Positions 18,701 to 25,991 of a stretch of DNA of 64,000 nt are shown one piece after another. Made by a program: the position numbers and the translations under genes. The notes under the pieces are model-generated. The model searched no databases. It had not been told where the DNA came from and was given only the letters and a program-made list of their open reading frames with translations. Source of the stretch: Chloroflexota bacterium (GTDB lineage: Bacteria > Chloroflexota > Anaerolineae > Anaerolineales > Villigracilaceae); contig JACRMH010000041.1 of assembly GCA_016219545.1 (NCBI GenBank), positions 133,297 to 197,296 on the forward strand, given 5' to 3'. Positions within the stretch are counted from its first letter, which is position 1, and each line of letters opens with the position of its first letter.

Positions 18701-19714
18701 GTGGAAAACCTGCCTGACCAGACTTTGAAAATGGAAATAGCATCCATGCTTGCGGCTGTGGAGACCGGTCAACCGCAACAAGTGGCTGTTGTGTCTTCCG
18801 ATGAAAAATTGATCCCCTCCACACACACACAGATGACCATCCCCATTCGCCGCGAAACGGCAGTGATCGGTTTGCTATATTTGGAAAGTGCCAGTGACTC
18901 GCAGGTGGATATTGACTTTCTGACCCGTCTTACAGATCATGCCGCCATTGCCATTTCCAATGCACAGTTGTATGGCGAAGTGCAGCGCGCCAACATTGCC
19001 AAGAGCGACTTCGTTTCATTCGTGGCGCATGAGTTGAAAAACCCAATGACCTCAATCAAAGGCTATACAGAATTGCTGGCAGGCGGCGCGGTCGGCGCGA
19101 TCAACGATATGCAGACCAGTTTCCTTCACACGATCAAGTCCAACGTCGAGCGCATGTCCACTTTGGTTTCAGACCTTAACGATAATTCCAAGATCGAGGC
19201 TGGGCGATTGCGCCTTGAATATAAAGCCACCGATGTGGCGGCTTTGTTGGATGAAGTTGTGCGTTCCATCAAACGCCAGGTGGATGAAAGGAAGCAGACC
19301 CTTGAAGTTGTGCTGCCTGAGAAACTTCCGCCTATGTGGTCTGACCGGATCCGCGTCAGTCAGGTGTTAACCAACCTTGTCAGCAATGCTTATAAATACA
19401 CGCCTGAAGGCGGGATCCTGCAAATAGGTGCGGAGGATACAGCCAATCAATGGAACCCGGAAGGCGCTGCGCGTGTGATCCATTTGTGGGTCAAGGATAA
19501 CGGGATCGGTATGAGTCCTGAAGATCAGCAAAAGTTATTCCAAAAGTTTTTCCGATCAGACGACCCGAAAGCGCGTGAAGCGCCCGGCACTGGTCTCGGA
19601 TTGAACATCACAAAGAGTCTGGTTGAAATGCAGGGCGGACGCATCTGGTTCGAAAGCGAATTCCGCAAGGGAACCACTTTCCACTTCACTATTCCGGTTG
19701 CGGAAGAGTCGTGA
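15707..19714 (+). CDS. PDZ / multi-GAF membrane sensor histidine kinase
   Basis: 1335 residues. Order: TM helix (about 18-45); external PDZ-like domain (55-135); a block of about seven TM helices (140-390); roughly four GAF-type sensor domains (about 440-1095, GAF3 and GAF4 clearest); HisKA with phosphorylatable His in SFVAHELKNPMTSIKGY near 1110; HATPase with N-box VLTNLVSNAYKYTP, G1 KDNGIGM and G2 GTGLGLNITKS. All kinase boxes are intact. It should integrate an external and several internal cues and phosphorylate an unlinked response regulator, since none is adjacent. A FIST protein follows after 7 nt, an apparent sensory operon. Confidence 0.92.
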   Translation: MKPDMLQETASSNKLLNNVLTGIVLVYQIVAVIVFFACLYLAIGWIREPFIGSFYEHTLVFVDTGPTQKGSAWEFNALVSSGDQLKAVNHVPVQNERDVRNVIVGNFYPGETIPLTVKFVNGETRDLNVTLQTFPSNSIVLYLVVPFVISLIFLIFSLWIFGLRRNEPAGRAFSLFASSIAIATGAFFNISTTHQFTTIWTLSCGIAGGAMIALALTFPQSPRWVIDRPYLRWVGLGVGVIMALITMPKLFNVNDPIAYIGYWRSIYMFMAAGIIFFLSTHSYYAIYSQSPVVKVQSRATLIGALASFGFLIIWLIFGGIFRLNFSPYLFLPIIIFPAVIGYNIMRFKFLRTDDLVRRGFAYFLLTLFVVGGYALIVSGLSLLLNTNLPANNAYLVGGFVFVLALVLEPLRARSQSMVDTIFFRGERAFTEQLEDFSHKLATALDLNTIGMILREQIASTLTPSRIHIYTYDSLDDQFSALSDVDRRPTSDIRFASASPFARYFEKEHLPLYLDGVSALPSSLQPEQSRIALLGARLFVALPSKERENGWLALGTRLSGQPYTPRDLRFLENICDQSSVAIERVQTIARLERQVHEMKALTRVSQGVNVTLTFDDVLELIYAQTEQIIPISHFHITLYNKVSDYFYYGFCVENSDRIPERENQPFSANTGLSPDVIRKGRPLMTTDYLHECQARNLTPVMENAFAWMGVPLNAGAETIGALSIGNRDGGTIYTRTQLELLQAIADQTAGAIVKARLLEETQQRERQLSILNEITRQLTSTLELGPLLQNILENAVGILNCEAGSLFLVDEQTNELVFKVTSGPVASNLIGQRLPAGTGIVGRAVQTRAPVIENEEQASTARFKGVDQQTGFSSRSLLAVPLLSKDHVTGVIEVINRRDGLPFVQDDQALLTAFAGQGAVAIENARLYELTDQKLAARVEELSIMQRIDRELNASLEMDRAMRITLDWALRQSGAEAGLIGMLDGANLRVMSQQGFDEQVENLPDQTLKMEIASMLAAVETGQPQQVAVVSSDEKLIPSTHTQMTIPIRRETAVIGLLYLESASDSQVDIDFLTRLTDHAAIAISNAQLYGEVQRANIAKSDFVSFVAHELKNPMTSIKGYTELLAGGAVGAINDMQTSFLHTIKSNVERMSTLVSDLNDNSKIEAGRLRLEYKATDVAALLDEVVRSIKRQVDERKQTLEVVLPEKLPPMWSDRIRVSQVLTNLVSNAYKYTPEGGILQIGAEDTANQWNPEGAARVIHLWVKDNGIGMSPEDQQKLFQKFFRSDDPKAREAPGTGLGLNITKSLVEMQGGRIWFESEFRKGTTFHFTIPVAEES

Positions 19715-19721
19715 GTCCATT

Positions 19722-20879
19722 ATGACAATGATTTCATCAGTAGGTTCCGCGCAGGCGCTTGATGGACGTGAGGCTGGTTTACAGGCCGCCCATCACGCCT
19801 TGAACGGCATGGGTGCAAATACACCAAAGCTGGCAATGGTGATCTCATCGCACCAATACCAGGCACGTGATGTTTTCAACGGCATCAGCAGTCTGTTAGG
19901 CGATGTACCCTTGATCGGATTAAGTTCCCTTGCCGGTCTGACTCAGGAGGGGCTGCATCCACATTCTGTAGTCGTGGCCCTCCTCTCTGGCGACTTTAAT
20001 GCCGATACCATGTGGCTTCCCGGCTATGCACAGTCAGGAAGAGAAACGGCCGCGAAGGTTGAACAACACGCCGCGGCGAGAGTGGAACAGCAATCCTTGT
20101 TGTTCTTTGCTGATGGATTTAACGGCGATGCTGAACAATTCTGCGGAGGCATCACTTCGGGCATGACTACCGTCGGCGGGCTTTCCAGCGGAGACTTGCA
20201 TACCGGAAATAATTATCAAATGGCCGGCAGTCAAAGTGGCACAGGCGGGTTGGTTGCGGCTTTTCTGCGTGGAAATTTAAAAATAGGGATCGGGTACGAC
20301 CACGGCTGGGACGCGGTTGGAAGGCAATTCCGCATTACCCGTTCACGCGGTTTCTGGCTGCGGACCCTGGACGGCCGCCCCGCTTCTGAAACATACGCCG
20401 GTCTTTTTGGTTACCCGGCCCGCGACTGGGCATTCCCGCCCTTGAATTACCTTGCGCGTTTATATCCGCTTGGCATTGAGCAGGGTGAAGAGTTGACAGT
20501 CCGCGCTCCGATCCGCGTGGAAGCTGACGGAAGTTTCCGCATGAATGCCACCATCCGCGAAGGGATCGATGCTTACTTATTGGTTGGAAGCCGCGCCGCT
20601 TGCGAACGCGCCGCAAGACAAGCCACTCAACAAGCCTTATTACAACTCGGTGATGTGAAACCCGCCTTTGCCCTTGTGCTCGTGGATATTGGATGGCAAA
20701 TGCTTCTCAAAGCACAGCCCGGCGCAGAAATAAATGCCATACAGGATATTCTGGGAACCAAAGTCCCAATAGCAGGCGGGTACACCTTGGGGCAGATCGC
20801 CTCGGCTGATTCTTCAACCCCAAAATTCCTGAACCAACATATCATGGTCATTGTTTTTGGCGAAGAAAATTCTCAATAA
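19722..20879 (+). CDS. FIST N/C-domain sensory protein
   Basis: 385 residues from ATG 19722, 7 nt after the kinase stop. The N-terminal half (about 1-200) shows FIST_N features such as VISSHQYQARDVFNGI, PLIGLSS and GVLSSG-like glycine loops. The C-terminal half (about 215-380) matches FIST_C, ending in the ligand-pocket segment PIAGGYTLGQI. FIST domains are proposed small-molecule (for example amino-acid) sensors linked to signal transduction. Tight coupling to the histidine kinase suggests it supplies a ligand signal to it; this is inference. No output domain is fused. Confidence 0.87.
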   Translation: MTMISSVGSAQALDGREAGLQAAHHALNGMGANTPKLAMVISSHQYQARDVFNGISSLLGDVPLIGLSSLAGLTQEGLHPHSVVVALLSGDFNADTMWLPGYAQSGRETAAKVEQHAAARVEQQSLLFFADGFNGDAEQFCGGITSGMTTVGGLSSGDLHTGNNYQMAGSQSGTGGLVAAFLRGNLKIGIGYDHGWDAVGRQFRITRSRGFWLRTLDGRPASETYAGLFGYPARDWAFPPLNYLARLYPLGIEQGEELTVRAPIRVEADGSFRMNATIREGIDAYLLVGSRAACERAARQATQQALLQLGDVKPAFALVLVDIGWQMLLKAQPGAEINAIQDILGTKVPIAGGYTLGQIASADSSTPKFLNQHIMVIVFGEENSQ

Positions 20880-20900
20880 GAAATTAGCTGGATATAAAAG

Positions 20901-20938
20901 GAGACGGTCGTCATAAAGAGACCGTCTCTTTTTTTTTG
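20901..20938. terminator. bidirectional terminator between FIST and ABC exporter genes
   Basis: Stem GAGACGGTC/GACCGTCTC (20901-20909 with 20920-20928) is followed by eleven T on the plus strand and preceded by AAAA. It can serve both convergent units. Confidence 0.88.
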
Positions 20939-20948
20939 CGCCCTGTTT

Positions 20949-22763
20949 TTACTTCCCAACCATTTCTTTCACTTGCTCGATATAAGACAAACTCTGGTGC
21001 CTGAAATAAGTATTATACAACTCGGCATAATGTCCGCCCTGAGTTAATAATCCATCGTGCGTACCTTGCTCGATGATGGTTCCCTTTTTCATGACCACGA
21101 TCCGGTCTGCAGCTTTGACCGTTGAGAGGCGGTGCGCGATGAGGATGCTGGTTGTGTTCTTCAAAATGAGATTCAACGCCTGTTGAATTTGCCATTCAGT
21201 GAAAGGGTCAATACTGGCAGTGGCTTCATCCAAAATAAAGATGGCGGGATTCTGTACCAGCACGCGCATCAACGCCACGAGTTGACGCTGACCCATCGAG
21301 AGTCTATTCCCGCGTTCACCAACTTCAGTGTTCAATCCATCGGGCAGGGTTTCAAGCCATTCACCATCGCCAATTTTTTTAGCGAGTTTTAGCATTTCCT
21401 CTTCAGGAACTCCCGGCGCGGCATAGCGGATATTATCCACCACTGTCCCTGAAAATAAGAACGGGACTTGCGAGACGACCCCCAGTTGACGGCGATATTG
21501 GCCGAGGTCAAAGGTGCGGATGTCACGCCCATCTATTAACAACCGTCCACTTTGAAATTCGTAAAAACGAGCGATCAACTTCGCTATGGAAGACTTGCCT
21601 GCGCCGGTGTGCCCTACTAAAGCAAGAGTCTCTCCGGGCCGTACGAGCAGGTTGAAGTTCGTCAGGATCGGTTCATTGTCTGTATATCTAAAATCGAAAT
21701 TCTCAAATTTAATTTCGCCCTTCAGTCGCGGCACATCCTGTTTTTCTATCTGGACAACATTCGGGTCAGCATCTATCAATGCAAAGACGCGTTCCGCCGC
21801 CGACAACCCGCCTTGGATCTGCGCCCAAAAAGCGGTGAGGTTCAAAATGGGGAAGAAGAATTGGTCGAGACTCATGATGAAAAGATACCACGCGCCAATA
21901 CTGACCAACCCCTGTTTCGCGCTCATGCCGCCGGCATAGATCAGTATGCCGACAAAAATGCCCGAAAGTGCATTGAGAGTTGGGAAGACAAGCGACAATA
22001 CAAATCCGCGCCGAATGTTGACGCGATATGACTGCTGGTTTGATTCGTCGAAGGATTTGAAAATGCTTTCTTCCTGACGAAAATTTTTGGCAATGGAAAT
22101 CCCGCTGATGGTTTCCTTGATGGCGGCGTTCACATCGGCCATGGCTTTCATGCCTCGTTTGGTAACAAGGCGTGCCATGGCGCGGAAACCCGAGGCAACC
22201 CCAAAAATAACCGGCATGAATACCATCAACAATAATGTTAAACGCCACTCGGTGCGGAAGAGGACCACGCCAAGAATCAAGGCCTGCATCATTTGTGATA
22301 CGACATCCGTAACGATCACAATGAGTTGACCAAAATCATTCGTATCCGACGTGATGCGCGAGACGATCCTGCCCGAGGAGAATTGATCGTAGAAAGAGAG
22401 ATCGTGATCGGCAGCGGCGCGGAAGGCACGCGTACGCAGGTCTAGGACCACGTCTCCAACTGCGCGCACGATCAGACTCCGCCTCAGCCAGTTCAATCCC
22501 CACAGACCGACTCCAACTCCCATGAGTGCCACTCCCACTAGTGCTATGGCTTGCAGTGTGGGACGCTCGCCAAGCAGATCCACCATGCGGCTGACAACGA
22601 CAGGCAACGCCGCGCCGATGAAAGCCAGCACAATAATGGTAATGGATGAATACACAAGCCGCGTAATCTGTGTGCGGAAAAAGTTGATGATACGGCCCGT
22701 GAGTTCACGGTCTGTATATTTACGGTCATACTTTTCGTCGTCTAAGCCTGCAAAGAAACCCAT
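20949..22763 (-). CDS. ABC exporter half-transporter (ATPase-permease), canonical Walker B subunit
   Basis: 604 residues: six-TM exporter domain (about 30-330), then nucleotide-binding domain. Walker A GHTGAGKSS, Walker B FILDEATASID with catalytic Glu, H-loop LIAHRLST. The signature is LSMGQ instead of LSGGQ. That change matches the pattern of heterodimeric exporters, where one composite ATP site is degenerate; the partner next door supplies the other half of the defect. Likely exports a lipid, drug or peptide. ATG 22763 follows AGGAATT closely. Confidence 0.93.
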   Translation of the reverse strand: MGFFAGLDDEKYDRKYTDRELTGRIINFFRTQITRLVYSSITIIVLAFIGAALPVVVSRMVDLLGERPTLQAIALVGVALMGVGVGLWGLNWLRRSLIVRAVGDVVLDLRTRAFRAAADHDLSFYDQFSSGRIVSRITSDTNDFGQLIVIVTDVVSQMMQALILGVVLFRTEWRLTLLLMVFMPVIFGVASGFRAMARLVTKRGMKAMADVNAAIKETISGISIAKNFRQEESIFKSFDESNQQSYRVNIRRGFVLSLVFPTLNALSGIFVGILIYAGGMSAKQGLVSIGAWYLFIMSLDQFFFPILNLTAFWAQIQGGLSAAERVFALIDADPNVVQIEKQDVPRLKGEIKFENFDFRYTDNEPILTNFNLLVRPGETLALVGHTGAGKSSIAKLIARFYEFQSGRLLIDGRDIRTFDLGQYRRQLGVVSQVPFLFSGTVVDNIRYAAPGVPEEEMLKLAKKIGDGEWLETLPDGLNTEVGERGNRLSMGQRQLVALMRVLVQNPAIFILDEATASIDPFTEWQIQQALNLILKNTTSILIAHRLSTVKAADRIVVMKKGTIIEQGTHDGLLTQGGHYAELYNTYFRHQSLSYIEQVKEMVGK

Positions 22764-22780
22764 AATTCCTCATATCTTAT

Positions 22781-22864
22781 GTCGTTGCGAGGAGGGCTTC
22801 AGCCCGACGAAGCAATCTCCTATTAATTGGAGGTTGCTTCGTCGCTGTCGCTTCTCGCAACGAC
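22781..22864. repeat. 84-bp palindromic intergenic repeat between the exporter genes
   Basis: Outer arms GTCGTTGCGAG (22781-22791) and CTCGCAACGAC (22854-22864) are perfect. Inner arms at 22805-22820 and 22829-22844 are 16 bp with one mismatch. The element fills nearly the whole gap between the two co-directional genes and resembles dispersed palindromic repeats in many bacterial genomes. Confidence 0.85.
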
Positions 22865-22868
22865 ATGG

Positions 22869-24632
22869 CTATTCCCTAAAAATTCTCGAATATGCTTCCG
22901 ATGTTTTCATCAAGTCATCATGCTTGCCAATGGCGGCGATGCGACCTTTGCGCATGACAATGATCAAGTCCGCCCAGCGGATCTGTGAGAGGCGGTGTGT
23001 GATGATGAAAGTGGTGCGTCCGCGTGCGGCGTTGGAGATGGCGCGCTGGATCTTATCTTCGGTCGCAGAGTCAATTGCGGAAGTGGAATCGTCCAGCACA
23101 AGGATGCGCGGGTCGGTGAGAAAGGCGCGCGAAAGTGCAATGCGCTGACGTTGCCCGCCGGAGAGAGTGACTCCGCGTTCGCCAACGACTGTTTCATATT
23201 GCTGGTCAAATTCGAGGATGAATTCATGCGCCTGTGAAGCGGATGCCGCAGCAATGATCTCTTCTTTAGTTGCATCAGGTTTGCCAAAAGAGATGTTGTT
23301 GCTTAAGGAACGTGAGAACAAAAAGATATCCTGCTCGATGATGGATATCTGCGAACGCAGGGCCGCCAGATTCCAGTCGCGCACATCCACACCGTCTATC
23401 AACACCTGACCTGATGTAGTGTCATAAGTGCGGTTGATGAGTTTTGCCAGCGAGGTCTTCCCCGCGCCGGTCTGACCGACAATGGCGACAGTTTGTCCCT
23501 GCTGGATTTTGAACGAAACATTCTGGATCACTGACTCGCCGGAGGGATAGCTAAACGAGACGCCGCGAAACTCAACTTCGCCGCGCATGTTCGAGGTCAG
23601 TCCTGATGCGTTTTGATCGAGGCGGGTCTCGCTGTTGATGAGTTCCAAAATTCGGCGCGCACTGGAAAGTCCCGAAGAAATTTGTGAGTAGGCCCAGGTG
23701 GATGTGAAGGTTGGGAATCCCAGCAGAGTTAGAAGTCCGAAATATGCGATCACTGCGCCAAGGTCAATCGTCCCTGCGCGGAAAAGCAATAGCGCGTGGA
23801 CGAGTCCGCCTGCGTAGGCAGTGCCCAGCAACAGCATGGCGATGTAACGTCCTTCAAGATCACCCTGACTCACAAAGGCGTTCCGCACGCGCCGCGCATT
23901 GGATACAAAACGTTCCACCTCCGCGCCTTCCTGCGCTGCACCCTTCATCACTTCAACGCCATCCAGTGATTCGGAGAGATGCGTGTTCATATCGCCGAAG
24001 GTCGCACGGACTTCGTCGGTGATGGGTGAGAGTGTTTTGAGATAGCGCGCCAATGCAACAAAATAAATGATCGTAAAAATGATGGGGGTAATGAGCAGGG
24101 ATGGATGATAGCGCGGCGCGGCGAAGAACAACATCACAATGAACATGAACGAGCCGACCACCAGGTTCACGCCCGGGTTGAACATGAAGTTCACTTCGCG
24201 TACATCGTTCGTGGCACGCGCCATTGTGTCGCCAACCGGTTGCAAGTTATGGAAGGTCATGCTCTTGCCAAGCAATGAAAGATACAGCTCATCGCGAATA
24301 TCACGTTCCAGGAATTGAGCGAGAAGTTCCGCGCCGAAGTTACGTCCCAGTTGAAGCACACCGCGAATGATCTGTGATACTCCAATGGTAAGGGCGAGCG
24401 GAATCAACACCGAAGTATCCGGCGGAAGTTTAACCATTGCATTGAAGGCATTTCCGGTCAATACGGGCACATAGGCCGCCAGCGCCGCATTCCCGATCGC
24501 GCCAGCGATCAGCATGACAACGATCCACAAATACGGACGCACATGCGAAACGATCCATTTGACGGCGCTGGTATGGTTATAAGTATTCTTGCGCTTTAAA
24601 GTGAATTCTGCGGGGATGGAAATGGTGGACAT
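22869..24632 (-). CDS. ABC exporter half-transporter (ATPase-permease), degenerate Walker B subunit
   Basis: 587 residues: six TM helices (about 35-310) and an NBD with Walker A GQTGAGKTS, canonical signature LSGGQRQR and H-loop FIITHRLSQ. Walker B reads LVLDDSTSAID, with Asp in place of the catalytic Glu. This is the hallmark of the degenerate-site subunit in heterodimers such as TM287/288 or BmrCD. Together with the LSMGQ subunit downstream it would give one active and one regulatory ATP site. First gene of the pair on this strand. Confidence 0.93.
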   Translation of the reverse strand: MSTISIPAEFTLKRKNTYNHTSAVKWIVSHVRPYLWIVVMLIAGAIGNAALAAYVPVLTGNAFNAMVKLPPDTSVLIPLALTIGVSQIIRGVLQLGRNFGAELLAQFLERDIRDELYLSLLGKSMTFHNLQPVGDTMARATNDVREVNFMFNPGVNLVVGSFMFIVMLFFAAPRYHPSLLITPIIFTIIYFVALARYLKTLSPITDEVRATFGDMNTHLSESLDGVEVMKGAAQEGAEVERFVSNARRVRNAFVSQGDLEGRYIAMLLLGTAYAGGLVHALLLFRAGTIDLGAVIAYFGLLTLLGFPTFTSTWAYSQISSGLSSARRILELINSETRLDQNASGLTSNMRGEVEFRGVSFSYPSGESVIQNVSFKIQQGQTVAIVGQTGAGKTSLAKLINRTYDTTSGQVLIDGVDVRDWNLAALRSQISIIEQDIFLFSRSLSNNISFGKPDATKEEIIAAASASQAHEFILEFDQQYETVVGERGVTLSGGQRQRIALSRAFLTDPRILVLDDSTSAIDSATEDKIQRAISNAARGRTTFIITHRLSQIRWADLIIVMRKGRIAAIGKHDDLMKTSEAYSRIFRE

Positions 24633-24753
24633 TTTTTAATTGTACCATTTTGGCCCAATTTACAATTTCGTAACCCTCGAATCGGCACGGGGTTGTCTAA
24701 TATAGGCTGGTCGTTAGACCAACCAACAGTTCTACTTTTAAGGAGAGTGTAAA

Positions 24754-24909
24754 ATGAAGATGAATATGCCTAAGACAATTTCTGGTTGGTGCATGTGGTT
24801 ATTCTTCCTTTGGTTCGGACTTGGCGCCTTTGTTGCGCTTCCCATGTACGTTCCAATTTACGGCATTTTAGCCCTTGCCTACGCTATCCTAAGCTTCATC
24901 GGAATGTAA
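24754..24909 (+). CDS. small membrane protein, 51 residues
   Basis: ATG at 24754 preceded by AAGGAGAG about 8 nt upstream; stop TAA at 24907. After a short basic N-terminus (MKMNMPKTISGW) the protein is almost entirely hydrophobic, with two likely membrane segments split at a Pro/Tyr turn (LPMYVPIYG). A strong hairpin follows immediately, so it looks like an independent one-gene unit. It is unrelated in sequence to the flanking ABC and phosphotransferase genes. Function unknown; a phospholipid- or transporter-associated micropeptide is possible. Confidence 0.75.
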   Translation: MKMNMPKTISGWCMWLFFLWFGLGAFVALPMYVPIYGILALAYAILSFIGM

Positions 24910-24925
24910 TTTTTTTCATGAAACA

Positions 24926-24952
24926 CAGCCGCCTCCTTAAAGGAGGCGGCTG
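24926..24952. terminator. hairpin between the 51-residue gene and the APH-like gene
   Basis: Perfect 13-bp inverted repeat around one base (CAGCCGCCTCCTT and its complement). It lies 17 nt after the small gene and 3 nt from the stop of the convergent APH-like gene, so it probably terminates both. Confidence 0.8.
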
Positions 24953-24955
24953 TTG

Positions 24956-25885
24956 TTATTTAATCTCCGAAAATATTTCCGCGCACCTGAGCGAGTATTC
25001 ACCGCCTGTCCCATCCGGCTGCAAATCCCACCATGAGGAGAGGACTGCGTGAGCCGTTGCCCAGTTGATGATGAATTCACGCTCCCAGCCCAATCTCTCT
25101 GAAATAATGCTAACCCGCCTCTCTGTCTGCGCCTTGAAACTGCTTCTATCCGAAATGCTGTTCCACGGATTGATCATGAGCGGACCTATCTCGTACCCCG
25201 CAGGGCCGATGACTCCCTTCGGGTCAATGACCAGCCAGCCACGCTCTGATAATAGAATATTGAAATGGTGAAAATCGCCGTGCAACAAATGCGGGGACTG
25301 AGCATGATCGTCCCATGCGTCAGATAAAAATGATTCAACGTGTTCCAGGATTTTTTTCGGAAACGGTCCCGTCCCACCATTGAATAGTGGGCGGATTTTC
25401 TTCAATGCATCGAACCATGTAGTTAATTTTATGAATTTATTAAGTAGGGGAGAGGTGACCTCGCCCCTACTTAATATTGTCTTTTGCATAACATCCATGG
25501 CAATATGGGTGCGCTGATCGTCGTCTGCCAACTCTGAAAGCATGGTTCCGGGGTTGAGTCTCTCCAGCAATAAAAAGCCGCGGTTTTCGTCACAATCCAA
25601 CAAGCGACATGAACCGTCCCCTTTGAATAATTTCAGCGCCGTCATTTCGCTGACTAATTCAGGATCGGGAACACCGATCTTAAGCATGATTTCTTCCTCC
25701 CCTCGTTTTGCAAAAGCAACAAAGTTATACGACAGGTTCGGAACGGGTCGAATATCAGAAAGCTCCCAGCGCTGGCGGGCTTCCTCAATCAACTTTGGAA
25801 GGTTCGCAATAAATTGCACACCTTCTTCATCGAAGGCATTGTGAACATTTTTGATGAAATCACGGGGAAGATTTAACTCATCCAT
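24956..25885 (-). CDS. aminoglycoside phosphotransferase-like kinase (APH(6)/hydroxyurea-kinase type)
   Basis: 309 residues. Catalytic loop HGDFHHFNILL and metal-binding VIDPKGVIGPAGYEIGPLMINPW (about 205-245) match the APH/Brenner fold, and the N-terminal half resembles streptomycin 6-kinase relatives (ALKLFKGDGSCRLLDCDENRGFLLLE). The natural substrate may be an aminoglycoside, hydroxyurea or an unrelated small molecule; resistance is not demonstrated. A GTAGGGG-type palindrome at 25442-25479 is inserted in frame and codes residues near 140-152 (SRGEVTSPLLN), in a helical region between N- and C-lobes. Confidence 0.82.
   Translation of the reverse strand: MDELNLPRDFIKNVHNAFDEEGVQFIANLPKLIEEARQRWELSDIRPVPNLSYNFVAFAKRGEEEIMLKIGVPDPELVSEMTALKLFKGDGSCRLLDCDENRGFLLLERLNPGTMLSELADDDQRTHIAMDVMQKTILSRGEVTSPLLNKFIKLTTWFDALKKIRPLFNGGTGPFPKKILEHVESFLSDAWDDHAQSPHLLHGDFHHFNILLSERGWLVIDPKGVIGPAGYEIGPLMINPWNSISDRSSFKAQTERRVSIISERLGWEREFIINWATAHAVLSSWWDLQPDGTGGEYSLRCAEIFSEIK
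25442..25479. repeat. palindromic repeat element inside a coding sequence
   Basis: ATTAAGTAGGGG...CCCCTACTTAAT with further pairing GAGGT/ACCTC gives an arm of about 18 bp with one mismatch. It shares the GTAGGGGCG...CGCCCCTAC core with the intergenic element at 62842-62895. It keeps the APH-like frame open. Confidence 0.8.
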
Positions 25886-25957
25886 AAAACTTTCCTTTCA
25901 GCGTTTTCATTGTAGTATCATGTATCCCATCTGGCAACAACCTGCCAACACAACCTG

Positions 25958-25985
25958 TCAACCTTCAACTTTCAACCTGCAACCT
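25958..25985. repeat. heptanucleotide repeat upstream of pyrC (TCAACCT-type)
   Basis: Four tandem 7-mers: TCAACCT, TCAACTT, TCAACCT, GCAACCT. They end 6 nt before the pyrC start codon, where an SD would be expected; none is seen. Confidence 0.8.
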
Positions 25986-25991
25986 TCCCCA

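Noticed and set aside
24956..25885. Antibiotic resistance gene claim for the APH-like protein
   Set aside because: The fold supports a small-molecule kinase, but the substrate cannot be inferred from sequence and the gene lies in an ordinary chromosomal context.
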